Source: CAZOKO01 sp964580455 (GTDB taxonomy: Bacteria > Desulfobacterota > WTBG01). Taken from it: a DNA stretch of 35,355 bases. Position numbers and translations under genes: made by a program. This document shows positions 17,317-25,112 of the stretch, in pieces. A model generated the notes under the pieces. It made no database searches. It had not been told where the DNA came from and saw only the letters and a list, made by a program, of their open reading frames with translations. Position 1 is the first letter of the stretch. Every line of letters begins with the position of its first letter. The stretch spans positions 1-35,355 of the forward strand of contig CAZOKO010000015.1 in the NCBI GenBank assembly GCA_964580455.1. The letters are read 5' to 3'.

Positions 17317-18969
17317 ATGGCGTTTTCTAAGATTGCTTTAAAAGCCCTTCAGGATGTAGTCGGTATTGAGAATGTTACTGATGATGAAGTAGTATGCCAG
17401 AGCTATTCACGGGTCAACTGGCTCCCCTCTGGGTTTCTTCAGAGGGAACGACTGGGAACAGATATGAGGCCGGTCTGTGTAGTAATGCCGGGGTGTACCA
17501 AAGAGGTTCAGGCGATTATCAGAATTGCGAACAGATATAAGTTTCCTTTTATTCCCAGAGGGTCGGGATACACCTTTCAGGCTTTCCCTGCTGGAGCAGG
17601 TTATGTTATTATTGATCCAAAATTAATGGACAGGATTATTGAGCTTGATGGCAAAAACATGTATGCAGTAGTGGAGCCTTATGTCAGCTTCGCTGATTTG
17701 CAGACAGAAGCAATGAAGAAGGGGCTTACCTGTCCTTGTCCGCTGGCAGGTGCTCAGGTTTCTGCGCTGGCCAATTTTTCCTGGCATGGTGCCTATGGCA
17801 ATAGCTGGATTAGTGGAGTGGGTGCCCAGAATCTTTTAGCCTATGAGATTGTACTGCCTGATGGAGAGATTATGAAGAGTGGTCCACCTTCACTTTCAGA
17901 TGATGAATGGTTCTGGAACGATGGGCCGGGACCAGATTTGAGAGGTTTACTTCGAGGGGGTCAGTTTGGGCATGCAGGTGGTCTGGGGATGGTTACCAAA
18001 ATAAGCTGTCGGCTTACTCCCTGGGCAGGTCCTACCGTGCTTCCCACACAGGGTGTTTCTATTGAAAAGGTTTCCCCTCTTCCTCCTGATAAATTCAGGT
18101 GGTATATGTTGAAATTCCCCTTCAAATATCCGGAAGAGGAGGAAAAATGGCTCAGGCAATCTGCTGAACTATTCTACGAGATGGGTAAAGCGGAGATTGC
18201 TGTGGTTGCAACCCATCTTGCCAAGCAGTTCCTCTATACCTATTCATCCAAAACCAAGCAGGATCTCTTCGATAATATGGAGAAAGATGTTTTTCCTCAT
18301 GGTTTCTGTGTGATTGGGCTTCAGGCAACTACTTCATTAGAACAGCTTAATTACGAAGAGAAGGTTTTAAAAGCTATTGTGGCTAAAATGGGAGCAGAAT
18401 TTGTAGGTGAAGATGAGGAATCCTATAAGGTCTGGATTGGCAGGGTAGCCAATGAGTGGCTGAGGTTTGGCCATGGTATCAGGCTGGCACGTCCTTCAGA
18501 TGGTTTTTCCATTGGTGCATCCAATGTTGATTCAATTGACTCTATCGTTACAGAGATCTTAAGATCTAACCGTGGTGCCAGGGATATGCTGGCAGGTGAC
18601 AAGAAACTGGGTAAAGATTTTGTTCAGCCTTTGAGTCTTCATGGTGGCTGGATCAGTCCTCAGGAGTTTGGGCACTGGTGTCTGATGACTACTGATGTAT
18701 TTCCAGAACAGTCGGTGGAGCAGGCAAATGAGGCAATACAAATTATTATGAGTCACCTGAAAGGTGAGATAGAAGACAAAAGTTCAGCAGCGGTGATTCA
18801 TCTTTTAGGACCTTCCTACGATATTTTAGGTCCTACCTTTGATAATGTCCACCTTATTATGAAGAAGATTAAAAAGGCGTTTGATCCAAACAATCTTTCT
18901 AATCCTCCCTATGCGATAAGACCTGATGTGCTCTCAGAGGAGGAAGTGGCTAAGATGCTTAAAGGATGA
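17317..18969 (+). CDS. FAD-linked oxidase, VAO / 4-cresol methylhydroxylase type (second)
   Basis: This 550-residue paralogue of the preceding gene shares VCVVMPGCTKEVQAIIRIANRY, the pyrophosphate loop FPFIPRGSGYTF, and AVVEPYVSFADLQ, and ends with KKAFDPNNLSNPPYAI. It is longer in the central part, where the first oxidase is shorter. The stretch NFSWHGAYGNSWISGVGAQNLLAYEIVLPDGE is the second FAD-contact region. No signal peptide is seen. ATG 17317 has AAGGAGGT upstream. Two unequal oxidase subunits in tandem recall the two different flavoprotein subunits reported for anaerobic 4-cresol methylhydroxylase, but the missing cytochrome leaves the electron acceptor open. Ferredoxins or a soluble carrier encoded downstream are candidates. 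Confidence 0.85.
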   Translation: MAFSKIALKALQDVVGIENVTDDEVVCQSYSRVNWLPSGFLQRERLGTDMRPVCVVMPGCTKEVQAIIRIANRYKFPFIPRGSGYTFQAFPAGAGYVIIDPKLMDRIIELDGKNMYAVVEPYVSFADLQTEAMKKGLTCPCPLAGAQVSALANFSWHGAYGNSWISGVGAQNLLAYEIVLPDGEIMKSGPPSLSDDEWFWNDGPGPDLRGLLRGGQFGHAGGLGMVTKISCRLTPWAGPTVLPTQGVSIEKVSPLPPDKFRWYMLKFPFKYPEEEEKWLRQSAELFYEMGKAEIAVVATHLAKQFLYTYSSKTKQDLFDNMEKDVFPHGFCVIGLQATTSLEQLNYEEKVLKAIVAKMGAEFVGEDEESYKVWIGRVANEWLRFGHGIRLARPSDGFSIGASNVDSIDSIVTEILRSNRGARDMLAGDKKLGKDFVQPLSLHGGWISPQEFGHWCLMTTDVFPEQSVEQANEAIQIIMSHLKGEIEDKSSAAVIHLLGPSYDILGPTFDNVHLIMKKIKKAFDPNNLSNPPYAIRPDVLSEEEVAKMLKG

Positions 18970-19006
18970 TTAAAGAAAGACGGCCTGTTTTTTAGGAGGA
19001 ATCCCT

Positions 19007-20083
19007 ATGGGTAATAGTAGAGCGAGAAAAATACTGAGTTTGATGGCTGTTGGTTTTGTATGTTTGCTTTTTGTCGGGTGTAAGCCTGGTCGTCCCGAAT
19101 TTGCCATGCCCGAAATCAAAATGATCACCGGGGAGAATTTGCATAACGTAGTTACTTTTGATCCAAAGGAAGTGCTGACATCTGGAAGTTATGGTGTTAT
19201 TTATCATACCAGCACAGGAGGGACAACGAAAGATGATTGGCAACCACTGGCAAGTGGAGTGGGCGATATTCTTTTATGTGAAGCCGATTTCATTGACAGA
19301 AATACTGGCTGGATTGTGGGAATAAAAGGAACTATTATCCATACAGTCGATGGAGGGAAGAAGTGGGTTAAGCAGGAGAGTGGTACTGAAAAGAATCTTT
19401 TTTCCGTTTCTTTTGCTGATGCTAAGAACGGCTGGTCGGTAGGTGAATTTGGCACCATCCTCCATACCACAGACGGTGGGGAAAGCTGGAAAGCCCAGTC
19501 CAAAGAGATCGATAAAATATTAAATAGTGTCTGTTTTATTGATGCCCGAAACGGCTGGGTGATAGGTGAGTTTGGCACTATTTTCCATACTACAGACGGC
19601 GGGGAACATTGGAAAGAACAAAGATGCAAGGATATTGAGACAGAAGAAGATCTGCTGAGTTATGACTGGAAACCGATGCCTGCCCTTTATGAAGTATATT
19701 TTAAAGATAAAGATAGCGGGTGGATTGTAGGTATGGATGGGATAATTCTAAAGACAGAAAACGGAGGTAAACACTGGCGTAAAATTGAATCCAATTGTGA
19801 AGTTCCTCTTTATGGAATAGATATTAAAGGAAAGAAGGGGTGGATTGTTGGCAAGGAAGGTTACTACCTTTTGTCAGAAGATGGAGGAGAAACCTGGAAA
19901 GTGAAAGAAGATGTGATTAAAACCAGATTCTGGTTGAGAGATGTAACCTTTAGTGATGAAGATAATGGCTGGATTGTAGGTGCCATGGGCACAGTAGCCC
20001 GCAGTACCGATGGAGGAAAGAGCTGGGAGCTGATTTCAGGGATGAGCTACGATATGGCTGAATACGGCCTGGCTGATTTTTAG
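19007..20083 (+). CDS. YCF48-like beta-propeller lipoprotein
   Basis: The 358-residue protein has a lipobox, LFVGC with Cys25, after a short signal peptide, so it is probably membrane-anchored on the periplasmic side. The body is made of at least six repeats of the form GWIVGxxGTIxHTxDGGxxW (for example GWSVGEFGTILHTTDGGESW and GWIVGAMGTVARSTDGGKSW), the YCF48/BNR pattern. An irregular seventh blade near the N-terminus contains YHTSTGG. YCF48-like proteins recur beside DUF1302, DUF1329 and MMPL-type transporters, which supports assigning it to the envelope module as an assembly or scaffold protein. TTTAGGAGGAA precedes the start, 37 bases after the oxidase stop. Confidence 0.88.
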   Translation: MGNSRARKILSLMAVGFVCLLFVGCKPGRPEFAMPEIKMITGENLHNVVTFDPKEVLTSGSYGVIYHTSTGGTTKDDWQPLASGVGDILLCEADFIDRNTGWIVGIKGTIIHTVDGGKKWVKQESGTEKNLFSVSFADAKNGWSVGEFGTILHTTDGGESWKAQSKEIDKILNSVCFIDARNGWVIGEFGTIFHTTDGGEHWKEQRCKDIETEEDLLSYDWKPMPALYEVYFKDKDSGWIVGMDGIILKTENGGKHWRKIESNCEVPLYGIDIKGKKGWIVGKEGYYLLSEDGGETWKVKEDVIKTRFWLRDVTFSDEDNGWIVGAMGTVARSTDGGKSWELISGMSYDMAEYGLADF

Positions 20084-20106
20084 AAGATAAATCTACTCAG
20101 GTTGAT

Positions 20107-20222
20107 GAGATTGCTTCACTTCGTTCGCAATGGCACAGGGAATAAATGTCGTTGCGAGGAGTGAAGCGACGAAGCAATCTCACGCACGACTATAATTAGG
20201 GTTGCTTCGTTTCATAATGACA
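20107..20222. repeat. Inverted repeat related to the MITE-like family
   Basis: GAGATTGCTTC (from 20107) with TCGCAATG forms one arm, and GTTGCGAGGAG with GAAGCAATCTC (20150-20182) forms the other, giving a long near-perfect hairpin. A third, decayed arm (GGGTTGCTTCG to ATGACAG) follows up to 20222. It lacks the GTGAAYGAC termini of copies 1 and 2. It lies just after the YCF48-like gene and could stall or end transcription there. Confidence 0.65.
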
Positions 20223-20244
20223 GTACTTAGTAAATTAAAAATCT

Positions 20245-20418
20245 ATGATTACCATTAACCAGGAAAAGTGTACAGGTTGCGGAGGCTGCATTGATCTCTG
20301 TCCATCAATAGCTATCAGTATGATAAAGGATGTGGTAGCTATTGATCCGGAAATTTGCACAGAATGTAAGATTTGTGCAAAAGTCTGTCCCATGCGCGCC
20401 CCTTATGAAAGTGGATGA
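20245..20418 (+). CDS. Short 2[4Fe-4S] ferredoxin (57 residues)
   Basis: This is a small ferredoxin with two complete cluster motifs: Cys9, 12, 15 and 19 (CTGCGGCIDLCP) and Cys38, 41, 44 and 48 (CTECKICAKVCP). It would carry electrons in the cytoplasm. The ATG at 20245 opens directly on the family-typical MITINQEKC, although the ribosome site is weak. After the TGA the same frame stays open for about 46 codons with no ferredoxin-like content, so the stop is taken as real. It opens the iron-sulfur block, and its likely partners are the diaphorase and flavoproteins downstream. Confidence 0.85.
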   Translation: MITINQEKCTGCGGCIDLCPSIAISMIKDVVAIDPEICTECKICAKVCPMRAPYESG

Positions 20419-20513
20419 AAGGGGAAAAACTTTTTCTGTAAATGGTTTTTTACTCTTGAGGAAAAAGAAAGCGTTGCTGCTGTGATAAAAAAGAAAAGAT
20501 TTGCAAAAATACT

Positions 20514-20541
20514 TTGTAATTTTTTTAACTTGTGGTATAAC
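20514..20541 (+). promoter_or_regulatory. Candidate sigma-70 promoter of the iron-sulfur block
   Basis: TTGTAA (20514-20519) and TATAAC (20536-20541) are separated by 16 bases, and TG lies one base before the -10 (extended -10 form). It lies about 80 bases before the PorD-like start, in a 205-base gap with no other gene, so it could drive the block from 20624 on. Confidence 0.45.
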
Positions 20542-20623
20542 GATGTCGGTTCGATATAGAAATGAGCTGGATGAAGCATAGATAAAGAATAAATTTTTAT
20601 ATGCCTTTCAGGGATAAGAAGAG

Positions 20624-20887
20624 ATGATAGAGCTTCCCATTACTGAAGAATTTCATAATAACCAGGACTGGCGAAATAATAAGCCGGTATGGGATCAAGA
20701 GAAGTGTGTTAAGTGCGGTATTTGCTACCTTTTCTGTCCTGATAGTGCTATTCAGATGGACGAGGATGGGTATTATCAGGTTGATCTTGACTACTGTAAA
20801 GGCTGCGGCTTATGTAGACGCCAGTGCCCCACCGGGTCTATCAGTATGGAGGAGGAAGTGGCAAAACTCCCCTGGCAGGTTAGGTAG
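20624..20887 (+). CDS. PorD-like 2[4Fe-4S] ferredoxin subunit
   Basis: The 87-residue protein resembles the delta subunit of 2-oxoacid:ferredoxin oxidoreductases. A short N-terminal segment with WRNNKPVWDQEKC leads into two cluster motifs, Cys28, 31, 34, 38 and Cys58, 61, 64, 68 (CKGCGLCRRQCPTGSI). In the enzyme it would pass electrons from the PorB cluster to free ferredoxin. Here it is followed by a PorB-like gene after 136 bases, but no PorA or PorG gene is present, so it is more likely part of a reshaped electron-transfer unit. Confidence 0.88.
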   Translation: MIELPITEEFHNNQDWRNNKPVWDQEKCVKCGICYLFCPDSAIQMDEDGYYQVDLDYCKGCGLCRRQCPTGSISMEEEVAKLPWQVR

Positions 20888-20919
20888 TTAACTGTTGAAA
20901 GTGGTGTGATAAATGAAAT

Positions 20920-20956
20920 GATACTGGATAAGAAACAAAATAATGCATCCAGTATC
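20920..20956. repeat. 10-bp inverted repeat between porD- and porB-like genes
   Basis: GATACTGGAT (20920-20929) and ATCCAGTATC (20947-20956) are perfect reverse complements with a 17-base loop, followed by further GTATC/AGTAT words. Repeats of this wording occur between genes in many bacteria. It may modulate readthrough, and no T-run follows. Confidence 0.55.
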
Positions 20957-21023
20957 TAGCATCAAGAAGTATTAAGTATCATGAAGGGCGAAGGATAATA
21001 AGTCCAAAGGAGTGTATTAACTT

Positions 21024-21950
21024 ATGTTAAGCAGGTATCCCGTTTTTATTCCAAAATTGCTGCCTCGGGATGAATACTTTGTTTCAGGACGCAGGTCCTG
21101 TAAGGGGTGTGGGAAAGCCCTTGCTGTCAGAATGATATGCAAAGTAGCAGGGAAAGATGTTTCTTTTGGTTCTTCCAAAGGTTCTTCTTTTCTTTCCAGG
21201 TATGCTCAGGCAGGCGTGGGGCTTACCTGGGATGAGCTGTCATCTGGTGATTTGACTGGTACTTTGATTGATCAGATTATAGCTGAAAATGAAAAAGCCA
21301 GTAAAGAAAGGGGTCTGGGCAATAGAATTAAAAAGGCAGTAGTAGGTATTGACCGCAGGATTTTTCTTAAAGATCCATTAGCTTTAACTGAAGTTCTTAA
21401 AAAGCAAAAGGAGATTATCTATATTTGTTATGATAGTGAAATGTATATGGATGAGCTCATAAAGAGATTCCTTCCATCCATGGATGCTCATGGGGAAAGT
21501 CACCCTTTAGGAAAAGATGAAGTAAGAGAGTTTATCCATAATAAGAACATGCCTTCTCTGATAAGAGAGAGTTCCGTTGCTTATGCTGCTACGTCTTGTC
21601 CCAGCTATCCTCTTGACCTCATGGAGAAGATTAAGAAGGGGTTGCAGATTTCTGGGACGGCATTCATAAATGTTCTTACCCCCTGTCCTACTACATGGCT
21701 GTTTAATCCGGATTTAACTGCAAACCTCGGTGTTCTTGCTGTAAATACGGGTTTTTACCCGCTTTTTGAGATAGAATCAGGCAAGCTGAAGGTAACAAAG
21801 CGGGTTTTGAAACTTCAACCCCTTGCTGATTATTTTGAGATGCAGCGGCGATATATACCTTTTCCTCCCGAGATGATAGCACTCACTCAGGAAGTAGTAG
21901 TAGAAGAATATGAGAAATTAACAGCATTCTCTAAAGGTAAGGATAAATAA
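21024..21950 (+). CDS. PorB-like protein lacking the TPP motif
   Basis: This 308-residue protein aligns by eye with the beta subunit of pyruvate:ferredoxin oxidoreductase. It has the cluster motif CKGCGKALAVR (Cys26, 29), IIYICYDSEMYMDELIKR (131-148; compare ICYDNEAYMNTGIQR in true PorB), YAATSCPSYPLDLMEKIKKGL, FINVLTPCPTTW (Cys211) and FYPLFEIESGK. What is missing is telling. The GDG that binds Mg-TPP before the CYD stretch is replaced by GID (108-110), and the ATGC segment with a cluster Cys reads SSKG (around 50-53). PorA and PorG partners are absent. It is probably not an active TPP enzyme and may have become an electron-transfer or structural protein. AAAGGAGTG precedes the start. Confidence 0.82.
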   Translation: MLSRYPVFIPKLLPRDEYFVSGRRSCKGCGKALAVRMICKVAGKDVSFGSSKGSSFLSRYAQAGVGLTWDELSSGDLTGTLIDQIIAENEKASKERGLGNRIKKAVVGIDRRIFLKDPLALTEVLKKQKEIIYICYDSEMYMDELIKRFLPSMDAHGESHPLGKDEVREFIHNKNMPSLIRESSVAYAATSCPSYPLDLMEKIKKGLQISGTAFINVLTPCPTTWLFNPDLTANLGVLAVNTGFYPLFEIESGKLKVTKRVLKLQPLADYFEMQRRYIPFPPEMIALTQEVVVEEYEKLTAFSKGKDK

Positions 21951-22412
21951 ATGAGTTCCGTTAGTGATGAAAAATTTGTCGATGAGATTGTAAAAAAGGC
22001 TGGAGGAAGTTCACTTATTACAATCTTGCAGGAGGTGCAGTCCCGCTACAACTATTTACCAGAGCAGGTTTTAGCACTGCTGAGTAAAAAGCTGGAGGTT
22101 CCTTTAAGCAGGATATTTTCTCTTGCTACCTTTTATCGATCTTTCAGCCTGAAGCGAAGAGGAAAGAATCTGGTCAAGGTATGCCTGGGTACAGCCTGCC
22201 ACGTTAAAAATGCTAATAATCTGCTTGAGAAAGCGAAGAGAGATCTTAATTTATCTGATGAGGTGATGACTACTAAAGATTTAAATTTTACTGTGGAGAA
22301 AGTACGTTGTCTGGGGTGTTGCAGTTTAGCTCCTGTCGTTCTTATAAATGAGGATACCTACGGGTCACTGACGCAGGAAAAGATGTCGAAGATTTTAAAG
22401 AAGTATGCATGA
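21951..22412 (+). CDS. NuoE-like [2Fe-2S] thioredoxin-fold subunit
   Basis: The 153-residue protein has the NuoE/HoxE/HndA pattern: an N-terminal helical part (LPEQVLALLSKKLEVPLSRIFSLATFYRSF), then a thioredoxin-like domain with Cys78-x4-Cys83 and Cys120-x3-Cys124 for a [2Fe-2S] cluster, with an extra Cys123. It forms the small subunit of an NAD(P)H diaphorase together with the next gene. Its ATG follows the PorB-like stop codon with no gap, and its stop overlaps the next start by four bases (ATGA), so translation is probably coupled across all three. Confidence 0.93.
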   Translation: MSSVSDEKFVDEIVKKAGGSSLITILQEVQSRYNYLPEQVLALLSKKLEVPLSRIFSLATFYRSFSLKRRGKNLVKVCLGTACHVKNANNLLEKAKRDLNLSDEVMTTKDLNFTVEKVRCLGCCSLAPVVLINEDTYGSLTQEKMSKILKKYA

Positions 22413-24325
22413 AAAGACGTGAGGAAATGAATAGCTTGAAAAATTTAGAGAGACTGAAAGAAGAAGGAATGAATTCCCTTTTCCCTTCCAGAACTAAGAT
22501 TATGGTGGGGATGGCTACCTGCGGTCAGGCTGCTGGAGCGGGTGAGGTCTGGCAGGCTTTAAATAAAGAGGTAAAGAAGAGGAAAATAGATGTTTTGGTG
22601 GTAAAAACAGGCTGTATCGGTCTATGCCAGCATGAGCCCCTGATGGATATTCTTAAACCAGGCTACCCCAGGATAACCTATGACAGAGTAACGCCTGAAA
22701 GAGTAGGTGAATTGCTCGATGGTCTTGTCAAAGGGAAGTTTAAAAAAGGTATCATGGCAAGGATTGATCAAGAGGAGTTCCTCCTGGATGATACAGGCAG
22801 GCGATATAATAAGGGTAAGATACCAGCTTACCTTTCCTCTGTTTCGCCATATAAAAAGCTCCCCTTTTATAAAAAGCAGATGAGGATTGCACTGCGCAAC
22901 TGTGGATTTATTGATCCGGAAAATATTGCTGAATATGTTGCCAAGGGGGGATACTTTTCTCTGGCTCAGGTCCTAAAGGGAGAGAAACCTGAGAAGGTAA
23001 TTTCACAGATAAAGAGCAGTAAATTAAGAGGAAGAGGGGGAGCAGGTTTTTTAACCGGTTTGAAGTGGGAGATCTGTCGAAATGCCGATGGAGAAGAAAG
23101 ATATCTCATCTGCAATGCTGATGAAGGTGATCCTGGAGCCTATATGGATCGCAGCATTTTGGAGGGGGATCCCCATAGTATTATAGAAGGGATGCTGATT
23201 GGAGGGTTTGCTATTGGTGCCAGTCAGGGTTGCATTTATGTGAGAGAAGAATATCCCCTCGCCATTGAGAGGCTTGAGATTGCTCTCAGTCAGGCAAGGG
23301 AAGAGGGTCTTTTGGGGAAAAATATTTTAGACTCTGGCTTTGATTTTGAGATAGATATTTGCCGGGGAGCCGGAGCCTTTGTATGTGGTGAGGAAACAGC
23401 TCTCATCCAGTCTATAGAGGGAAATTGGGGAGAGCCAAAACCGCGTCCCCCTTTTCCTGCTATAAGTGGGTTTCGGGGAAAACCAACGGTGATCAATAAT
23501 GTAGAAACCTGGTCGAATGTGCCTGCCATTATGGCAAGAGGGGCGAAGTGGTTTAGTGGTATAGGAACCGGCAAGAGTAAGGGCACTAAAGTATTTTCAC
23601 TGGTAGGTAAAGTCTGCAACATAGGATTGGTGGAAGTTCCCATGGGCATTACCTTGAAAGATATTATCTATGGGATAGGAGGAGGAGTTCCCAACGGGAG
23701 GAAGTTTAAGGCGGTTCAAACTGGTGGGCCTTCAGGAGGATGTATCCCCGGGGATTTGATTGATCTCCCGGTGGACTTTGATCAGTTAAAAAAAGCAGGT
23801 TCCATTATGGGTTCTGGTGGTATGATTGTGATGGATGATCGAACCTGCATGGTTGATGTGGCAAAGTATTTTCTCTCATTCCTGGAAGAAGAATCGTGCG
23901 GGAAATGTGTTCCCTGTCGGGTGGGTATTCGCAGGATGAGAGAGATATTAGAGGATATTACATCTGGCAGGGGTAAAAAAGGGGATATTGAATATCTTCA
24001 GCAGATGGCAGAAGCAGTAAAAGACGGTTCCCTTTGCGGTCTTGGTAAAACAGCTCCTAACCCAGTGTTGGCTACAATACGATATTTTCGGGACGAGTAC
24101 GAGGCTCATATTAAGGAAAAAAGGTGTCCTGCAGGTGTATGTAAGCCTCTTATTACTTATTCCATTGATTCAGAAAACTGCACCGGTTGTGGAGCATGTC
24201 TTCGGGTATGTCCGCAGGAGGCAATTACCGGCAAGAAGAAAAAGCCCCATCAGATTCTTATTGATAAGTGTATAAAGTGTGGGGCCTGTTTTGAGGTCTG
24301 TAAATTTGATGCTATTGTAACCTAG
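22409..24325 (+). CDS. NuoF-like diaphorase subunit, fused Fe-S domains
   Basis: This is the FMN- and NAD(P)H-binding subunit of an iron-sulfur diaphorase, 638 residues with three parts. An N-terminal thioredoxin-like domain carries Cys38, Cys69 and Cys73, so only three of the usual four [2Fe-2S] ligands are obvious. The NuoF core has LRGRGGAGFLTGLKW (206-220), NADEGDPGAYMDR, GAGAFVCGEETAL and the N3-type cluster site ESCGKCVPCR (Cys497, 500, 503) with Cys543. A C-terminal 2[4Fe-4S] ferredoxin has Cys591, 594, 597, 601 and Cys621, 624, 627, 631. This layout is usual for HndC/HydB-like subunits of electron-bifurcating enzymes. No hydrogenase or dehydrogenase catalytic subunit lies in the window. 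Confidence 0.94.
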   Translation: MKRREEMNSLKNLERLKEEGMNSLFPSRTKIMVGMATCGQAAGAGEVWQALNKEVKKRKIDVLVVKTGCIGLCQHEPLMDILKPGYPRITYDRVTPERVGELLDGLVKGKFKKGIMARIDQEEFLLDDTGRRYNKGKIPAYLSSVSPYKKLPFYKKQMRIALRNCGFIDPENIAEYVAKGGYFSLAQVLKGEKPEKVISQIKSSKLRGRGGAGFLTGLKWEICRNADGEERYLICNADEGDPGAYMDRSILEGDPHSIIEGMLIGGFAIGASQGCIYVREEYPLAIERLEIALSQAREEGLLGKNILDSGFDFEIDICRGAGAFVCGEETALIQSIEGNWGEPKPRPPFPAISGFRGKPTVINNVETWSNVPAIMARGAKWFSGIGTGKSKGTKVFSLVGKVCNIGLVEVPMGITLKDIIYGIGGGVPNGRKFKAVQTGGPSGGCIPGDLIDLPVDFDQLKKAGSIMGSGGMIVMDDRTCMVDVAKYFLSFLEEESCGKCVPCRVGIRRMREILEDITSGRGKKGDIEYLQQMAEAVKDGSLCGLGKTAPNPVLATIRYFRDEYEAHIKEKRCPAGVCKPLITYSIDSENCTGCGACLRVCPQEAITGKKKKPHQILIDKCIKCGACFEVCKFDAIVT

Positions 24326-24332
24326 AGGCATT

Positions 24333-25097
24333 ATGATAAGTCTTACTATTGATAATCAAACCATTGAGGTAGCTGAAGGAACTACTGTTTTGGAGGCGGC
24401 AGAGAAACTGAATATTTACATCCCAACCCTTTGCCATCACGAGTCCTTGATACCTTATGGAGGTTGCAGACTGTGTGTAGTAGAGGTTAGCCGAAACGGA
24501 ACGGCTGATCTTACCAGTTCCTGCACATACAAGGTAGAAGAGGGATTAAAAGTAAAGACCAATACGGAACGGGTTCGAAAAGTGCGCCGCCTGGTGCTGG
24601 AACTTTTATTGGCAGATGCCCCCGAAGCTCCAATTTTGCAAGACCTTGCTAGAGAAATGGGAGTAACGAGATCTGAGCGACTTGAGCCCAGGAAAGATGA
24701 TCTTTGTATCCTCTGTGGAAGGTGTGTCAGAGCTTGCAGGGAGTTAGTGGGAGTAAATGCAATCGATTTTGCTGAAAGGGGATATTCCAAGAAGGTAGCA
24801 GCTCCCTTTTTTAAGTCTTCTCCTGATTGTATCGCCTGCAGCACCTGTTTTCTCATCTGTCCTACAGGTGCCATTACTATGCAGGAGGTAGAAGAAGGAG
24901 AAAAGGCCCGGATTCCTGAAGGAGAAATCGTTGAGGGCCCTGCCCGTATTATAGATAACTGGAAGGTTGGGTTAACTATGAAGCGGTGTAAAAAATGCGG
25001 GGAGATTATCGCTCCTGAGTTTCAGCTCGAGTACCTGCGCAAGAAGGTTGACCTTAAAGATGATCATTTTGATATCTGTCCCAGTTGCCGGGAGTAA
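24333..25097 (+). CDS. NuoG/HoxU-like iron-sulfur subunit
   Basis: The 254-residue protein corresponds to the N-terminal part of NuoG or to HoxU/BamG-type subunits. A plant-type [2Fe-2S] site (Cys34, 45, 48, 64) is followed by two [4Fe-4S] sites (Cys125, 128, 131, 135 and Cys166, 169, 172, 176). The His-Cys3 cluster region between them has lost its ligands and reads LADAPEAPILQDLAREMG. The C-terminus adds CKKCG (Cys219, 222) and CPSC (Cys249, 252), a zinc-ribbon-like end. It lacks the molybdopterin-like domain of full NuoG. The gene starts 7 bases after the NuoF-like stop and completes an EFG-type module wiring NAD(P)H to ferredoxin or a flavoprotein. Confidence 0.9.
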   Translation: MISLTIDNQTIEVAEGTTVLEAAEKLNIYIPTLCHHESLIPYGGCRLCVVEVSRNGTADLTSSCTYKVEEGLKVKTNTERVRKVRRLVLELLLADAPEAPILQDLAREMGVTRSERLEPRKDDLCILCGRCVRACRELVGVNAIDFAERGYSKKVAAPFFKSSPDCIACSTCFLICPTGAITMQEVEEGEKARIPEGEIVEGPARIIDNWKVGLTMKRCKKCGEIIAPEFQLEYLRKKVDLKDDHFDICPSCRE

Positions 25098-25112
25098 TAG
25101 GAGATATGAACC

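Noticed and set aside
20419..20556. Readthrough or selenocysteine extension of the short ferredoxin after TGA
   Set aside because: The frame stays open for about 46 codons but is A/T-rich, low in complexity and without motif, and it overlaps a good promoter candidate.
21024..21950. Active pyruvate:ferredoxin oxidoreductase beta subunit
   Set aside because: The GDG and ATGC motifs are lost and no alpha or gamma subunit gene is present.
22409..25097. Respiratory complex I or a bifurcating hydrogenase locus
   Set aside because: There are no membrane subunits, no NuoB/C/D and no H-cluster or NiFe catalytic subunit; only the electron-input module is present.
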